DNA of 64,000 nucleotides, taken from contig NZ_JAARML010000002.1 in NCBI RefSeq assembly GCF_011759375.1, positions 1,550,001-1,614,000 on the forward strand, written 5' to 3'. The translations under genes were made by a program, and so were the position numbers. Numbering within the stretch: the first letter of the stretch is position 1; every line of letters starts with the position of its first letter. This document shows positions 14,192 through 24,700 of this stretch, one piece after another. Under the pieces are notes generated by a model that saw only the letters and a list, made by a program, of their open reading frames with translations, ran no database searches and was not told the origin of the DNA. This stretch comes from Paraflavitalea devenefica (lineage in GTDB: Bacteria > Bacteroidota > Bacteroidia > Chitinophagales > Chitinophagaceae).

Positions 14192-17100
14192 ATGAAACCT
14201 ACCAGCTTATTATTCCGACTCTGTATACTAATTGTTTTGTTGGCTATTGGTAAGGACGCAAGAACTCAATTGGTAGCAGCATTTTCTTCTAATCCGGTTG
14301 CAGGATGTGCGCCGGTGCTGGTCAATTTTAAGGATGCTTCGTCAGGCAATCCCGATCAATGGGAGTGGGACCTTGGCAATGGAACTATTTCTTATTTCCA
14401 GCATCCTTCTGTCACTTATTTTAATCCTGGTACTTACACTGTAAAACTTACGGTCCGGAAGAATGGCCGTTCGGCAACAATAACCAAGACCCAGTATATT
14501 ACTGTGTATGCCTTGCCTGTCATTGATTTTTCGTATTCTGCCACTACCGGGTGTTATCCCCTGAAGGTTGATTTTACTGATAAAAGTGCTCCGGGAAGTG
14601 GCACGTTGAGCAGTCATTTATGGGATTTTGGCGACGGAATTGTTGATCGTAGTGTAAACCCCGGGCATACTTACCAGGCTTCCGGAGATTATAACATATC
14701 GCTACAGGTTACCAATAGTTTTGGTTGCAAAGCGGGTGCAACGCGTCCCAATGCTATACGTATTCATACAGGAGTAAAGGCAGGCTTTACAGTGGGTACC
14801 CGAAGCTGCCAATCGCCCTCCAATGTCCCGTTTGCCAATACCAGTACGGGAACCGGCAGCTTAGTTTATAAATGGGATTTTGGAGATGGATCACAATCAA
14901 CGGCGCTTGATCCTGTTCATACTTATACGTCATCTGGTAACTATATTGTGACATTGACTGTCTCTAATAGCGGAGGTTGTCAAGACGTAATTCAACAGAC
15001 TGTTGAGGTGGGAAAGAATAAAGGTGATTTTACAGCACCTGCGATCTCCTGTGTAGGCCAGGACATTCAGATCAGCAATACATCAAATCCTACTCCGTTG
15101 AGTGTTGCATGGGATTTTGGCGATGGTACGACTGGAACTGATCCTTCACCAGCCCATGCTTATGGCGCTCCCGGCAACTATACGATCAAACAAGTAACTG
15201 CATTTTCAAATTGCCAGGATATTAAAATACAGGCAATAAAAATTATTCCTGCACCAACTGTTGACTTTTCGGCAGCAGAAAAAGTATCGTGTAAGGTGCC
15301 TTTTACAACAACCTTTACCAGTTTTGCTCCTGATGCGGTGGCCTGGAAGTGGGAATTCGGTGATGGTGAAACTTCTACCCTGGAAAACCCATCTCATACT
15401 TATAAGGTACAAGGCGTTTTTAATGTATCGTTGACGATTACCAATGGTGCCGGCTGCGAAGTGACCGCTACCAAAAATAGTTATATCGAGATCAAAAAGC
15501 CGGATGTGCGCATTATGAATGCGCTCTCTAAAGATTGCGTGCCTTTTACTTTTAAACCCGTGTTAAATATTATATCAATTACGCCCATTGTTAAGTATGA
15601 ATGGGATTTTGGTGATGGCAGTACAGGTACTGGTTTGGATCCGGTACATACCTATACACAAAAAGGAACCTATACAGTTTCTGTTACTTATACTACTCAA
15701 GACGGATGTAAGGAAACAATTTCAAGAAAGGACCTGGTAAAGGTAGGTAACAAGGTAAAGGTAGACTTTGATGCCAATCCTAAAGATGCCTGTGCTTCTA
15801 CTCCCATTAAATTTACGGACCTCTCGAAAGGTAACCCGCCTGCTGACAACCCTATAGAAGAATGGACATGGCAGTTTGGTGATGGAGGAGGCAGCAATCT
15901 TCAACACCCGACTTATGTTCATAGTGATACGGGTTCTATGTGGGTCGGTTTGACAGTTTATAGTAATGGATGTCCTTCCTGGGCGACAAAAACTAATTTT
16001 TTGCATATAAAGCCCCCCATTGCAAAATTTAAACCGGCTATGTCTTGCGCCGATCCTTATAGAAGGGATTTTATTAATGAATCAATTATTGATCCATCAT
16101 TAAATCCGCTTACCTACCTATGGGATTTTGGTGACGGTCAGCAGGCATCAACAACAAATGCTTCTCATGTATATAACCGGCCAGGTATGTATGATGTAAC
16201 GTTAACCGTCGTTAATGGCGGTTGCAGCTATGCAACTTCGAGCCGGGTATTTATTGTTGACAATACTGTGGACCTCCAGGCCTCCGATAATGCGGTTTGT
16301 ATAGGTGGGTCAGTTAAGTTTGATTTCACTTTGTCAAACACAGATAATATAATCAGGTATTATTTGTATTCAGACTATAGTGCAACTTCTTATGATAAGA
16401 AGTATACGATAACTGAAACTTATACCAGGCCAGGTACATATGCTGTTTACGCTTATGTGGTGGACACCAACCACTGTGCAAAATCACTTATTAAAACAGT
16501 GCAGGTAATTGATATCAAGGCAGCGCTGCAAGTTGCGGCAGTTGCCTGTATTAATAAGCCGGTAAACATTACCAATATTTCTACCGGCGACGTGGGATTT
16601 CCTGTCACTAATAGCGTAATTGATTTTGGTGATGGTTCCCCGGTCGAGGTCAATCAGGCTGTTTGGTCTCATGTATATTCAAAAGCCGGAGATTATACGG
16701 TTACGCTAAAGGTATCGAACAGCAAAGGATGTCCTGGCAGTACTTCAACAGTGATCCATGTTACTGATCCGAAAGCTGATTTTAGTTCACCGGCATCCAC
16801 GAGCTGTGTGGGAAAAGTAGTTTCGTTTGTTGCCAGTGGAGGGCAACAATTTACGTACGAGTGGGATTTCGGCGACGGGCAAACGGTAGCAGGCCCAACC
16901 CCGGTTCACCAGTATGCTAATGAGGGCACTTATTCTGTAGTGCTACGTTATAAGGATCAGTACGGGTGTACAGGTTCTGTGCAAAAGACCGACTTTGTAA
17001 AAATTGGCAATCCTGTGGCAGGTTTTACGATCAGTGACGATCAAAGCACCTGTCCTCCGCTGGTGGTAACCTTTGCTGACAGATCTATTAATGCAGAAAG

Positions 17101-19000
17101 TATATCCTGGGATTTTGGTGATGGGAATACTTCTACGAACGTTAATCCAGTCCATTTTTACACTTATCCCGGAGAATATTGGCCAAAAATGATTGTTACA
17201 AGCAAGGGAGGGTGTATTGATGTGCTGCAGGATAAAAAGATCACGATCAAAGGTCCTACCGGAACCTTTAATTATGGCAATGTGGATGGCTGTGCGCCTG
17301 TGTCAGTCGAGTTTACAGGTGTTACTAATGATGCGGTGAAATTTATTTGGGATTTTAATGATGGGGCAATTGCTACCACTACGGTCCCCAAGGTTGATTA
17401 TACTTATAGCCGTCCCGGCAGTTATTTGCCAAGAATGATCCTCGAGGATGTTCAGGGGTGCCAGGTTCCTATCATTGGTCCGGATGTTATTGATGTATAT
17501 GGATTGGTCGCGAATTTCAGTATGGATAAAACGATCGTGTGCGATCGGGGATTTGTACAATTTACCGACCAGTCCGTGTCCAACGACGTCATTACTAATT
17601 ACTTTTGGAAGTTTGGGGATGGTAGTACGGGTAGTGGTCAGCAGTTTTCGAAGGAGTACACAGCTCCAGGTGACTATATGGTCCAGCTTGAAGTTACCAC
17701 CCAACACAATTGTAAACATACTGTTGATGCCACAGTACCTATCCAGGTGATCCCTGCTCCCAAGCCCAATATTAGTTCTGCAACGGAGGCTTGTGTACCA
17801 GCAGACATTCTCTTTCAGGGGCAGTTGCAGATACCCAATCCTTATCCATTAACCTGGGCCTGGAGCTTCAATAATGGTCAAACTGCCAACGTACAAAATC
17901 CTTCTCCGGTTAGTTACGAAAAAGATGGCCGCTACCAGGTCTCTCTTGCTGTGACGAATTCTTATAATTGCACTGGCTCAACTTCTCAATTGGTCACGAT
18001 CCACCCCTTACCTGCCCTGGATGCCGGGGAGGATGTTGTTATTTGTGAGCATACGTCCCATCTTCTGAAGGCTTCCGGCGCTGTAAAATATACATGGTCT
18101 TCGGTTGGTAGTATGTCGTGTGTCAATTGTAGCAATACCATGGTGCATCCTGCCACATCGACGAGGTATTATGTAGAAGGGGAAAGTTCGTATGGATGTA
18201 AAACTACTGATTCTGTGTATGTGATGGTACAGCACCCTTTTACGATCGATGTGCGTAAAGGGGATACTATCTGCGTGGGCGAAAAATTTCAATTGGAGGC
18301 TACCGGCGCTGACCGGTATAGTTGGTCGCCAGCTACGGGACTTGATAAAACTACTGTCCGTAATCCGTTGGCGCAGCCGAATGTTACAACGCTGTACCAG
18401 GTTATTGGAAGTGACAATTACAACTGTTTTACAGACACTGCTTATGTACCTGTAACAGTTTATCCTTATCCCAAGGTAGAGATGGAAGCCGGGAAGACGG
18501 TAGTGGTGGGGACTTCGGTGACGCTACAGCCGAAAATTTCCCCTGACGTAAAACAGATCCAATGGACGCCCGGCACGTGGCTTAGTTGTATTGATTGTGC
18601 TGCACCTGTTGCTTCTCCCAAGCAAACAATTCCATACCGGGTTTTGGTAACCAACGAAGGTGGTTGTATTGCCGAAAAGGTAATTAAGTTGTTTGTTGTT
18701 TGTAATGGGACTAATGTGTATCTCCCCAACACTTTTTCTCCCAATAACGATGGCGTCAATGATGTTTTTTATCCGCAAAGTAAGGGGGTGTCTTTTATAA
18801 GAAGTTTCCGCATTTTCAATCGTTGGGGCGAATTGGTGTTTGAGCAATTTAGCTTCCAGGGTAATGACCGTTCAAAAGGCTGGAACGGAAAGCAAAAGAA
18901 TCAGCCAGCCGTTTATGATGTCTTTGTGTATGTTATGGAGGTTACTTGTGATAATGGAGAGATACTTTATTTAAAAGGTGATGTAACAATTATCAGGTAA
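14192..19000 (+). CDS. Giant PKD-repeat surface protein with type IX type B C-terminal domain
   Basis: 1602 aa from MKPTSLLFRLCILIVLLAIG (signal peptide; 14192). About 15 PKD-like domains of some 85 residues follow, marked by YEWDFGDG-type motifs; 14 are recognisable. One near residue 750 has lost the motif (YYLYSDYS) and the last is altered to WSFNNGQ. Then come Ig-like segments (DAGEDVVICEHTSHLLKASG, and two more) and the gliding-motility-type C-terminal domain: LPNTFSPNNDGVNDVFYP, FRIFNRWGELVF, GWNGKQKNQPAVYDVFVY. That domain directs export by the type IX system in Bacteroidota. It is 3 bp upstream of a PorP/SprF gene, the usual partner. Likely an adhesin or matrix protein. Confidence 0.9.
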   Translation: MKPTSLLFRLCILIVLLAIGKDARTQLVAAFSSNPVAGCAPVLVNFKDASSGNPDQWEWDLGNGTISYFQHPSVTYFNPGTYTVKLTVRKNGRSATITKTQYITVYALPVIDFSYSATTGCYPLKVDFTDKSAPGSGTLSSHLWDFGDGIVDRSVNPGHTYQASGDYNISLQVTNSFGCKAGATRPNAIRIHTGVKAGFTVGTRSCQSPSNVPFANTSTGTGSLVYKWDFGDGSQSTALDPVHTYTSSGNYIVTLTVSNSGGCQDVIQQTVEVGKNKGDFTAPAISCVGQDIQISNTSNPTPLSVAWDFGDGTTGTDPSPAHAYGAPGNYTIKQVTAFSNCQDIKIQAIKIIPAPTVDFSAAEKVSCKVPFTTTFTSFAPDAVAWKWEFGDGETSTLENPSHTYKVQGVFNVSLTITNGAGCEVTATKNSYIEIKKPDVRIMNALSKDCVPFTFKPVLNIISITPIVKYEWDFGDGSTGTGLDPVHTYTQKGTYTVSVTYTTQDGCKETISRKDLVKVGNKVKVDFDANPKDACASTPIKFTDLSKGNPPADNPIEEWTWQFGDGGGSNLQHPTYVHSDTGSMWVGLTVYSNGCPSWATKTNFLHIKPPIAKFKPAMSCADPYRRDFINESIIDPSLNPLTYLWDFGDGQQASTTNASHVYNRPGMYDVTLTVVNGGCSYATSSRVFIVDNTVDLQASDNAVCIGGSVKFDFTLSNTDNIIRYYLYSDYSATSYDKKYTITETYTRPGTYAVYAYVVDTNHCAKSLIKTVQVIDIKAALQVAAVACINKPVNITNISTGDVGFPVTNSVIDFGDGSPVEVNQAVWSHVYSKAGDYTVTLKVSNSKGCPGSTSTVIHVTDPKADFSSPASTSCVGKVVSFVASGGQQFTYEWDFGDGQTVAGPTPVHQYANEGTYSVVLRYKDQYGCTGSVQKTDFVKIGNPVAGFTISDDQSTCPPLVVTFADRSINAESISWDFGDGNTSTNVNPVHFYTYPGEYWPKMIVTSKGGCIDVLQDKKITIKGPTGTFNYGNVDGCAPVSVEFTGVTNDAVKFIWDFNDGAIATTTVPKVDYTYSRPGSYLPRMILEDVQGCQVPIIGPDVIDVYGLVANFSMDKTIVCDRGFVQFTDQSVSNDVITNYFWKFGDGSTGSGQQFSKEYTAPGDYMVQLEVTTQHNCKHTVDATVPIQVIPAPKPNISSATEACVPADILFQGQLQIPNPYPLTWAWSFNNGQTANVQNPSPVSYEKDGRYQVSLAVTNSYNCTGSTSQLVTIHPLPALDAGEDVVICEHTSHLLKASGAVKYTWSSVGSMSCVNCSNTMVHPATSTRYYVEGESSYGCKTTDSVYVMVQHPFTIDVRKGDTICVGEKFQLEATGADRYSWSPATGLDKTTVRNPLAQPNVTTLYQVIGSDNYNCFTDTAYVPVTVYPYPKVEMEAGKTVVVGTSVTLQPKISPDVKQIQWTPGTWLSCIDCAAPVASPKQTIPYRVLVTNEGGCIAEKVIKLFVVCNGTNVYLPNTFSPNNDGVNDVFYPQSKGVSFIRSFRIFNRWGELVFEQFSFQGNDRSKGWNGKQKNQPAVYDVFVYVMEVTCDNGEILYLKGDVTIIR

Positions 19001-19003
19001 TAT

Positions 19004-20050
19004 ATGAAAAACTGGTTTGTTTATTGCGGCATGCGCTTGGCGATGATCCTTGTATCATGTTGCCTGCTTCACGACGGCCATGCGCAGGATATCCATTTTT
19101 CTCAGTTCTTTGAGGCTCCTTTATTACGCAATCCTTCGCTGGCGGGCATTTATGAGGGTGATATCCGTATACAGCTTGTTTACCGGGACCAATGGAAGAA
19201 TATTACACCGGCTTCCTTTCGTACCGCCTCTTTCAATACTGAGTATAAAATGCCGATAGGAAAAGGGGATGACTTTTTCACCATCGGGGGCCAGATCCTT
19301 TATGATAAAGCAGGTTCTGCAGGCCTGGCCACCACGCACGTGCTGCCTGTTGTGAATTATCATAAGTCGCTCAGTAGCACACATCCAATTTATCTTTCAT
19401 TAGGCTTTATGGGTGGTTATGTACAAAAGAAAATAGATTACTCAAGGATAACAACCGGCAATCAATATGAAAATGGCAATCCTAATCCCACTATTTCTAC
19501 CGGAGAAACTTATATGGATCCGGTACTGCAGTATTGGGATGGGTCTGTAGGTATGAGTTTTAATACATCGTTCGGACATGCTTTACAACATCATGTATTC
19601 ATAGGGGCTGCCTATCATCATCTTAACCGGCCGAAGGCCTCTTTTTATAAGAATGCTTCTGTTGAGCTGTATCCCAAATACGTCTTTTCCGGCGGTCTCA
19701 AGCTTACTGTTAATGAATTCAACAGTGTAACATTTTATGCTGATATATTTAAGCAAGGGCCTGCGCAGGAGGTTCTTGGCGGAGGTTGGTTCACGCACAT
19801 TTTGGGGGATTTTCCCGAAGACCCGGAATATACTATTCATGGTGGTCTTTTTACACGTATTGGTGATGCGGTGATACCGATGATTAAAATCGATAAGCGG
19901 GCCTTTTCTATGACAATGACTTATGATATAAATATCTCGCCGCTGAAAACTGCGAGTCAATTTCGTGGGGGGCCTGAGCTGGGATTATCTTACCGGCAGT
20001 TCATTGAGCGTAACTCCAGCCGGGATAAAGTGCTGTGCCCACGTTTCTGA
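19004..20050 (+). CDS. PorP/SprF-family type IX secretion outer-membrane protein
   Basis: 348 aa with a signal peptide ending near HDGHAQ. The family start is textbook: QDIHFSQFFEAPLLRNPSLAG, then VYRDQWKNITPASFRTASFN. The remainder is beta-barrel-like, with alternating hydrophobic strands. PorP/SprF-like proteins anchor type B cargo at the surface. The gene follows the PKD protein by 3 bp, so the two form a cargo-anchor operon. Confidence 0.92.
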   Translation: MKNWFVYCGMRLAMILVSCCLLHDGHAQDIHFSQFFEAPLLRNPSLAGIYEGDIRIQLVYRDQWKNITPASFRTASFNTEYKMPIGKGDDFFTIGGQILYDKAGSAGLATTHVLPVVNYHKSLSSTHPIYLSLGFMGGYVQKKIDYSRITTGNQYENGNPNPTISTGETYMDPVLQYWDGSVGMSFNTSFGHALQHHVFIGAAYHHLNRPKASFYKNASVELYPKYVFSGGLKLTVNEFNSVTFYADIFKQGPAQEVLGGGWFTHILGDFPEDPEYTIHGGLFTRIGDAVIPMIKIDKRAFSMTMTYDINISPLKTASQFRGGPELGLSYRQFIERNSSRDKVLCPRF

Positions 20051-20078
20051 CGAGTTGTCTTGAGGTTTTAATCCGCTT

Positions 20079-20532
20079 TTAATTAGAAGGGGCGGGAAGG
20101 AGCTTTTTAAGATGGTCCTCAGCCTTCTTATTGTCAGGGCTTAATTGAAGAGACCGTTGATAATTTTTGATTGCAAGCTCTTTGTTTCCCGCAGCTTCAT
20201 ATGCCTCTGCCAGGTTTTCGTACATTTCTGAACTTTTGGGGTATAATAGGACACTTAGCTTCAATACTTCAATCGCTTTTTCCAAAACTAGGGCGGTCGT
20301 AGGTTATAAGGGTTGCGTTCGTAATATCGGCTATTGGCTTCAAAAAACTACCCCAAACTGTTACGTCGGTCCCACTTCCACCTTCAAACAAGATTGGCAT
20401 TCCCCTTCCTTTTATGATGTGAAAATGGAGACGGTAACCACCAACATCTAATAAGGTATCAATCGTCTGGCTTCTGGCTGAATTTGCCATTAAGCCAAAA
20501 AAAGTAAGTGTTGCAAAGAGATATTTTTTCAC
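20079..20532 (-). pseudogene. Alpha/beta-hydrolase to TPR fusion broken by internal deletion
   Basis: The N-terminal fragment (GTG start at 20532, signal peptide KKYLFATLTFFGLMANSARS) reads as an alpha/beta-hydrolase up to the strand LITYDRPSFGKSD and then stops at 20269, before the nucleophile elbow. A TPR C-terminus (EKAIEVLKLSVLLYPKSSEM to LKKLL) continues in another frame from 20285 to 20079. Hydrolases with C-terminal TPRs exist in Bacteroidota. The bases TTGGAAAAAGCGAT encode FGKSD in one frame and LEKAI in the other, suggesting a deletion at a short homology. Confidence 0.7.
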
Positions 20533-20596
20533 GATTTCAGATGGTTTTACGTTTGAAACATGATTAGATAATCCCGGGCATTCCATAACAAGGGCT

Positions 20597-20621
20597 GTTT
20601 ACCCAGGCAACACATTGGGTA
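20597..20621. repeat. 25-bp repeat, copy 2
   Basis: GTTTACCCAGGCAACACATT plus GGGTA; one mismatch to copy 1 at 13471. It contains the small dyad TTACCCA...TGGGTAA, which is broken in copy 1. Confidence 0.7.
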
Positions 20622-20750
20622 AGCTTTTTAATCCGGATGCCTGCAATGTGTGAATGATATAACTTAATTATCTGATTGTATAACAGTAGTTTGGGCTAAT
20701 AGATTCAGTTTTGTTTATCCATCCGTGGTTATGTCAATCACAACTTATTT

Positions 20751-21086
20751 ATGTCAAACAATACCAATAGTACCGTTATTAAGGACTACGAGAAGTTTAG
20801 TCCTGCAAACTACCCAAAAGCGTTTCATGAACTTTCCGTTTTAAATCAGGGGATAGCACATATCGCCATTTATTTCAAAGTTGAGATCATTATATCTTAC
20901 TTAAAAGACCACTCCCTGAAAACCGATTGGGTTGAAGGCAATCCTGCACTCACCCAAATGATTACTTCCGGTTTTTTCAAAACTGAACATTTGGAATCGT
21001 TATTTGAATCTTGCCGCAACAATAAAGTTTTTCTTTATGATTTTGAAGGATACATTAGCAGGCTGCTTTTGATGCGAAGGGATTAA
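20751..21086 (+). CDS. Hypothetical 111-aa protein
   Basis: Begins MSNNTNSTVIKDYEKFSPAN; no signal peptide or membrane helix. Mixed helical composition with an aromatic-rich C-terminus (FLYDFEGYISRLLLMRRD). Family not recognised. AT-rich codon use and isolation between a pseudogene and a hairpin-rich gap suggest an accessory gene. Confidence 0.55.
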   Translation: MSNNTNSTVIKDYEKFSPANYPKAFHELSVLNQGIAHIAIYFKVEIIISYLKDHSLKTDWVEGNPALTQMITSGFFKTEHLESLFESCRNNKVFLYDFEGYISRLLLMRRD

Positions 21087-21103
21087 CTTTTTAGTTCTTA
21101 GTG

Positions 21104-21219
21104 GCTATATGCAACAATTCCTTTGCAAGCAGCCGCTTGCTATTTAGAGAGTTTAGAGAGAGTTCTATGCAACGAATCCGAGCGACGCTGGTGGCAGGGA
21201 TTGTGTTGTTACATATAGC
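21104..21219. repeat. 116-bp imperfect inverted-repeat element between convergent genes
   Basis: The outer arms GCTATATGCAACAA and (complement) GCTATATGTAACAA match at 13 of 14. Inside lie the hairpin GCAAGC-AGCC-GCTTGC and a second copy of TATGCAAC (21167-21174). The right arm overlaps the stop of the downstream minus-strand lipoprotein gene. Confidence 0.55.
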
Positions 21220-21688
21220 GAATATCCGTTTTGGGAGCTCTTACCACTTCCGGTTTGGAAGCTATTTTTTTATGTAAAAACGTCAAAAACTTTATAATAT
21301 CTTCAGACTCCCCCTGTTTGAAAAGAGGATGTTTATTGCATCCTCTATCTATTGAAACCTGCACATTGTTGCTTCCGGCAATAAACGACAGCTTAGTATA
21401 TACTTTAGGAAACATATCACAATTGTCCTCCACCTGGATAGTGCCTTTTAATTTGGCAAGACCACACACCTGCGCCGTTTTAAAAATATCCGTCTTCTCC
21501 TGATCACTTAAGGTGAACTTACAATCATAAGATTTGCCATTCATAAAGTACACCGTGTAGGTTTCTTTTTCCAGATCAATTTTAGCATGCGCCCCTGTTT
21601 TAACTATTATTTTCTGAATTTGAATGTCCTTATCATTGCTTTTGGGGTTACAGGCAAATAGCATGGCTATTAGAAAGAATCTCATCAT
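21209..21688 (-). CDS. Hypothetical small lipoprotein
   Basis: 159 aa. A short signal segment RFFLIAMLFAC with a lipobox cysteine at about residue 13 is followed by NPKSNDKD, a typical charged tether. The mature part is beta-rich, with three further cysteines (YDCKF, QVCGL, DNCDMF, RGCNKH area) that could form disulfides. Family not recognised. Lies downstream of the two-component kinase's end on the same strand, but 99 bp away and probably separate. Confidence 0.65.
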   Translation of the reverse strand: MMRFFLIAMLFACNPKSNDKDIQIQKIIVKTGAHAKIDLEKETYTVYFMNGKSYDCKFTLSDQEKTDIFKTAQVCGLAKLKGTIQVEDNCDMFPKVYTKLSFIAGSNNVQVSIDRGCNKHPLFKQGESEDIIKFLTFLHKKIASKPEVVRAPKTDIRYM

Positions 21689-21787
21689 ATTAAACGGCTT
21701 AGCAGGGACAAAGTACTAATTTTCTAAATCTGAACTACCTTACATGCTGTTAAAATTTCCCTGAAAAGTGGTAAGTGCAGGTCGTTT

Positions 21788-24700
21788 TTATGTATTGAGG
21801 GGCAATGTAAAGGTAAATAGGTTGTATTGCCCGTCGGTACTATACTCCAGGCTGCCTTTATGCAATAAGGTGAGGGAGCGGGCTAATGATAAGCCAATGC
21901 CGGTACTTTCAACCAGGCTGCTATTAGATGATCTGTAGAACGCGTCAAAAATATAATCCCGCTCGTTTTCGGGAATGAGATCGCCATCATTGAAGATCCT
22001 GATGATTACCTGTTCTTGGGAAGAGGTTGCATTCACTCCTGCTATAATTTCCAGCAGTATGTAGGAATGGCCATACTTGATGGCATTGTCCAATAAATTC
22101 CCTGTGATCTTAATAATTCCCTCTTCATCAATATTGCAAATAATCGAAGGCTGATTCGCCATAAATGTATAGTGAATACCTTTTTTATCCGCTTTGGGCT
22201 GAAAGTTATTGAATTGTTCCTTCACGATGGCCACGATATCCCTGGCTTCCGTATGCAGCAAATAATTCCCGGACTCTATTTTTCGGAAATCCAGCAACTG
22301 GTTGGTGAGTGTGAGTAACCTGTCGGTATTTTTATTCATGACCACCAGTTCATGCTTTATGTCGGGCATGCTGTCTGCCGATTTGAAGATCTTATCCATG
22401 GGGGCTTTTATAAGCGTTAATGGTGTGCGGATCTCGTGAGCGACTTTCGTGAAGAAATCAATTTTATGCTGGTATAGCTCTTTTTCCTTGTTCAGGGCAA
22501 AAAATTCCATGGCACGAAGCTGCTTTTCCCGGTGCCGGTTATAAAAGAAACGTACGATCAGGTAGCAGAGCGTGGCTATGATGATTGAATAGATCAAATA
22601 CGCCAGCCGGGTTTTCCAAAACGGCGGTGTCACTTCAATGGCAAAGGATTTTTCATTGGGCACCCACATGCCATTGCTGTTGGTAGATTTTATTTTAATG
22701 ACATAATTACCTGGTGACAGGTTATTAAAATGTATCCTTCGATCCTTGCCGATGAGATTCCATTTTTTATCAACCTCATCCAGCATATAAGCATATTCAA
22801 TGTTTTCAGGAGAGGTGTAGTCAAGCGCGGCAAAATCCAGGCTGAAGGTAGAACGGTTATAGGGAAGCCTGATATGATCACTGTTGAGGACCAGTTTTTC
22901 GGAGATGGTATACATCGAATGGGAAGAAACCTCTTTGTTGTATACCTGTAGCTGTGTAAAAAAAATAGGGGGGACGGTTTTGCTAACAGAAAACTGTTTG
23001 GGGTTGAATCTTATGAAGCCTTTCAGGCTCCCGAAATAGATGTTGCCGGCAGTATCTTTAAAAGCAGAACGGTGATTGAACTGATTGCTTAAAAGTCCGT
23101 CACTTTGCCGGAAGGTCTTTAAAAATTCGCTGTTGATGTCAATATACGCCAAACCCATAGAGGTGGTGGCCCATATAATACCATTAGCATCCTGCACCGC
23201 ACTATATACGATGTTGCTGGGCAAACCCGATGCTGTATTGTATACGCTTACCTGGTTATTGACAAGTGATATCCTGAAAAGACCGGACTCTGTAGCAACC
23301 CAGAGATAACCGTCACGGTCTTCCAGGAAGTTTACCACCTTGGTTTCATTAAATAAAATGCTTCCTTTATAGGGGATAGATAGTTTTTCCGGTTTCCCCT
23401 TATTGATACAATAAATACCACTATCATGCGTACCTATCCAGATGCGGCCTTTACTGTCCTGCAGGATGGCTGAGTAAAAGCCATGCCTGGGAAGCCCTTC
23501 TACGCTATTGAATTGTTTCGTTCTGGTGTCAAAATTATACAGACCGTTGGAGGTGCATACCAGCAGGTCTCCCTGACTGGTTTTATACAGGATGTTTATG
23601 TAGTTACTGTTTAATCCATTATTGGAATGGGCTACCTGGTGTTGTTTAATCGTGTTGGACGGTATGTCGAGCACATACAGGCCATTTTCAAAGGTGCCTA
23701 TGTATAGATTATCCTGGTCTGCCAGCAAGCCATGTATGTTGGTGGGTAGGTTGCTGTAATTTTTAAAGACCTGTTTTACAGGATCAAATTGACTCAGTCC
23801 TTTGTCTTCTGTTCCTATCCATATTTTCCCGTATTGGTCCTGTGCCATTTCCCTGACTACACTGCCATGGATGGAGGTCCCATCCGGATGGGGGAAGAAT
23901 TTTTCAAATGGCATGGAATGGTTGGGAAAGTAATTAATGCCACCGAAGTAAGTTCCTACCCAGATGCCTCCTTCTTTATCCTTACAAAGGGAATAGATCG
24001 CATTATCAGTCAATGAATATTTATCGCCTGTCATTTTACGAAGATGCCGGATGTTACCTGTTTGGTTGTTAACAATAAATAACCCGGCCTCGGACCCTAC
24101 CCAATATTCTTGTTCGCCTGCTTTCAAAATGCTTCTTATAAACAACTTCCCCTTGCTGTGAGGAAGCAAGGGTATGGGTGACCATTTCTCCTGCTGAATA
24201 TCAAATTGCTGTAACCCTGTGAGAGATGTTCCGATTAATAGTTTGTTACCGGTGTATTCGCAAATGCTTTCAATGGTATTGTTATTGCCGGCTACTTCAG
24301 GTGATCTGTAGTAATTGAATTGTTGGGTTGTTACCTGGTACCTGGCTAAAACGCCATTACCGCATCCCAGCCATAAGGTGCCATCTGTTGATTGATAGAG
24401 CTTCGTGATGTTTTGCAATTCCGGTGCAGGATAATGGATCACCCTCCTGGTTTTGGTATCGTATTTAAACAACGCGGAACCTTCTACAAACCAGATATTA
24501 TCTTCCGCATCGCTTTGGATGGTCCTGACCCATTTGCCCTGTGTTTGCGGCAACCTGGTAAATGATTCGTCCTGCTTGTTAAAAAAGTAAAGTCCTTTGT
24601 TTGCTCCCACCCACAGCGTACCCTTGTTGTCCTGGTATAGGTTGAAAATGGGATTACCGGCTGAAACTGTTGCCGGGTTTTGATCAAGCCTGAATATTTT

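Noticed and set aside
14342-18847. CRISPR-like or satellite repeats in the PKD gene
   Set aside because: The repetition is at protein level (WDFGDG every 80-90 residues); nucleotide copies are diverged and not evenly spaced.
21104-21219. Integron attC site
   Set aside because: The folded layout is similar but the terminal boxes read GTTACAT/ATGCAAC rather than GTTRRRY/RYYYAAC, and no integrase is in the window. Kept only as an inverted-repeat element.
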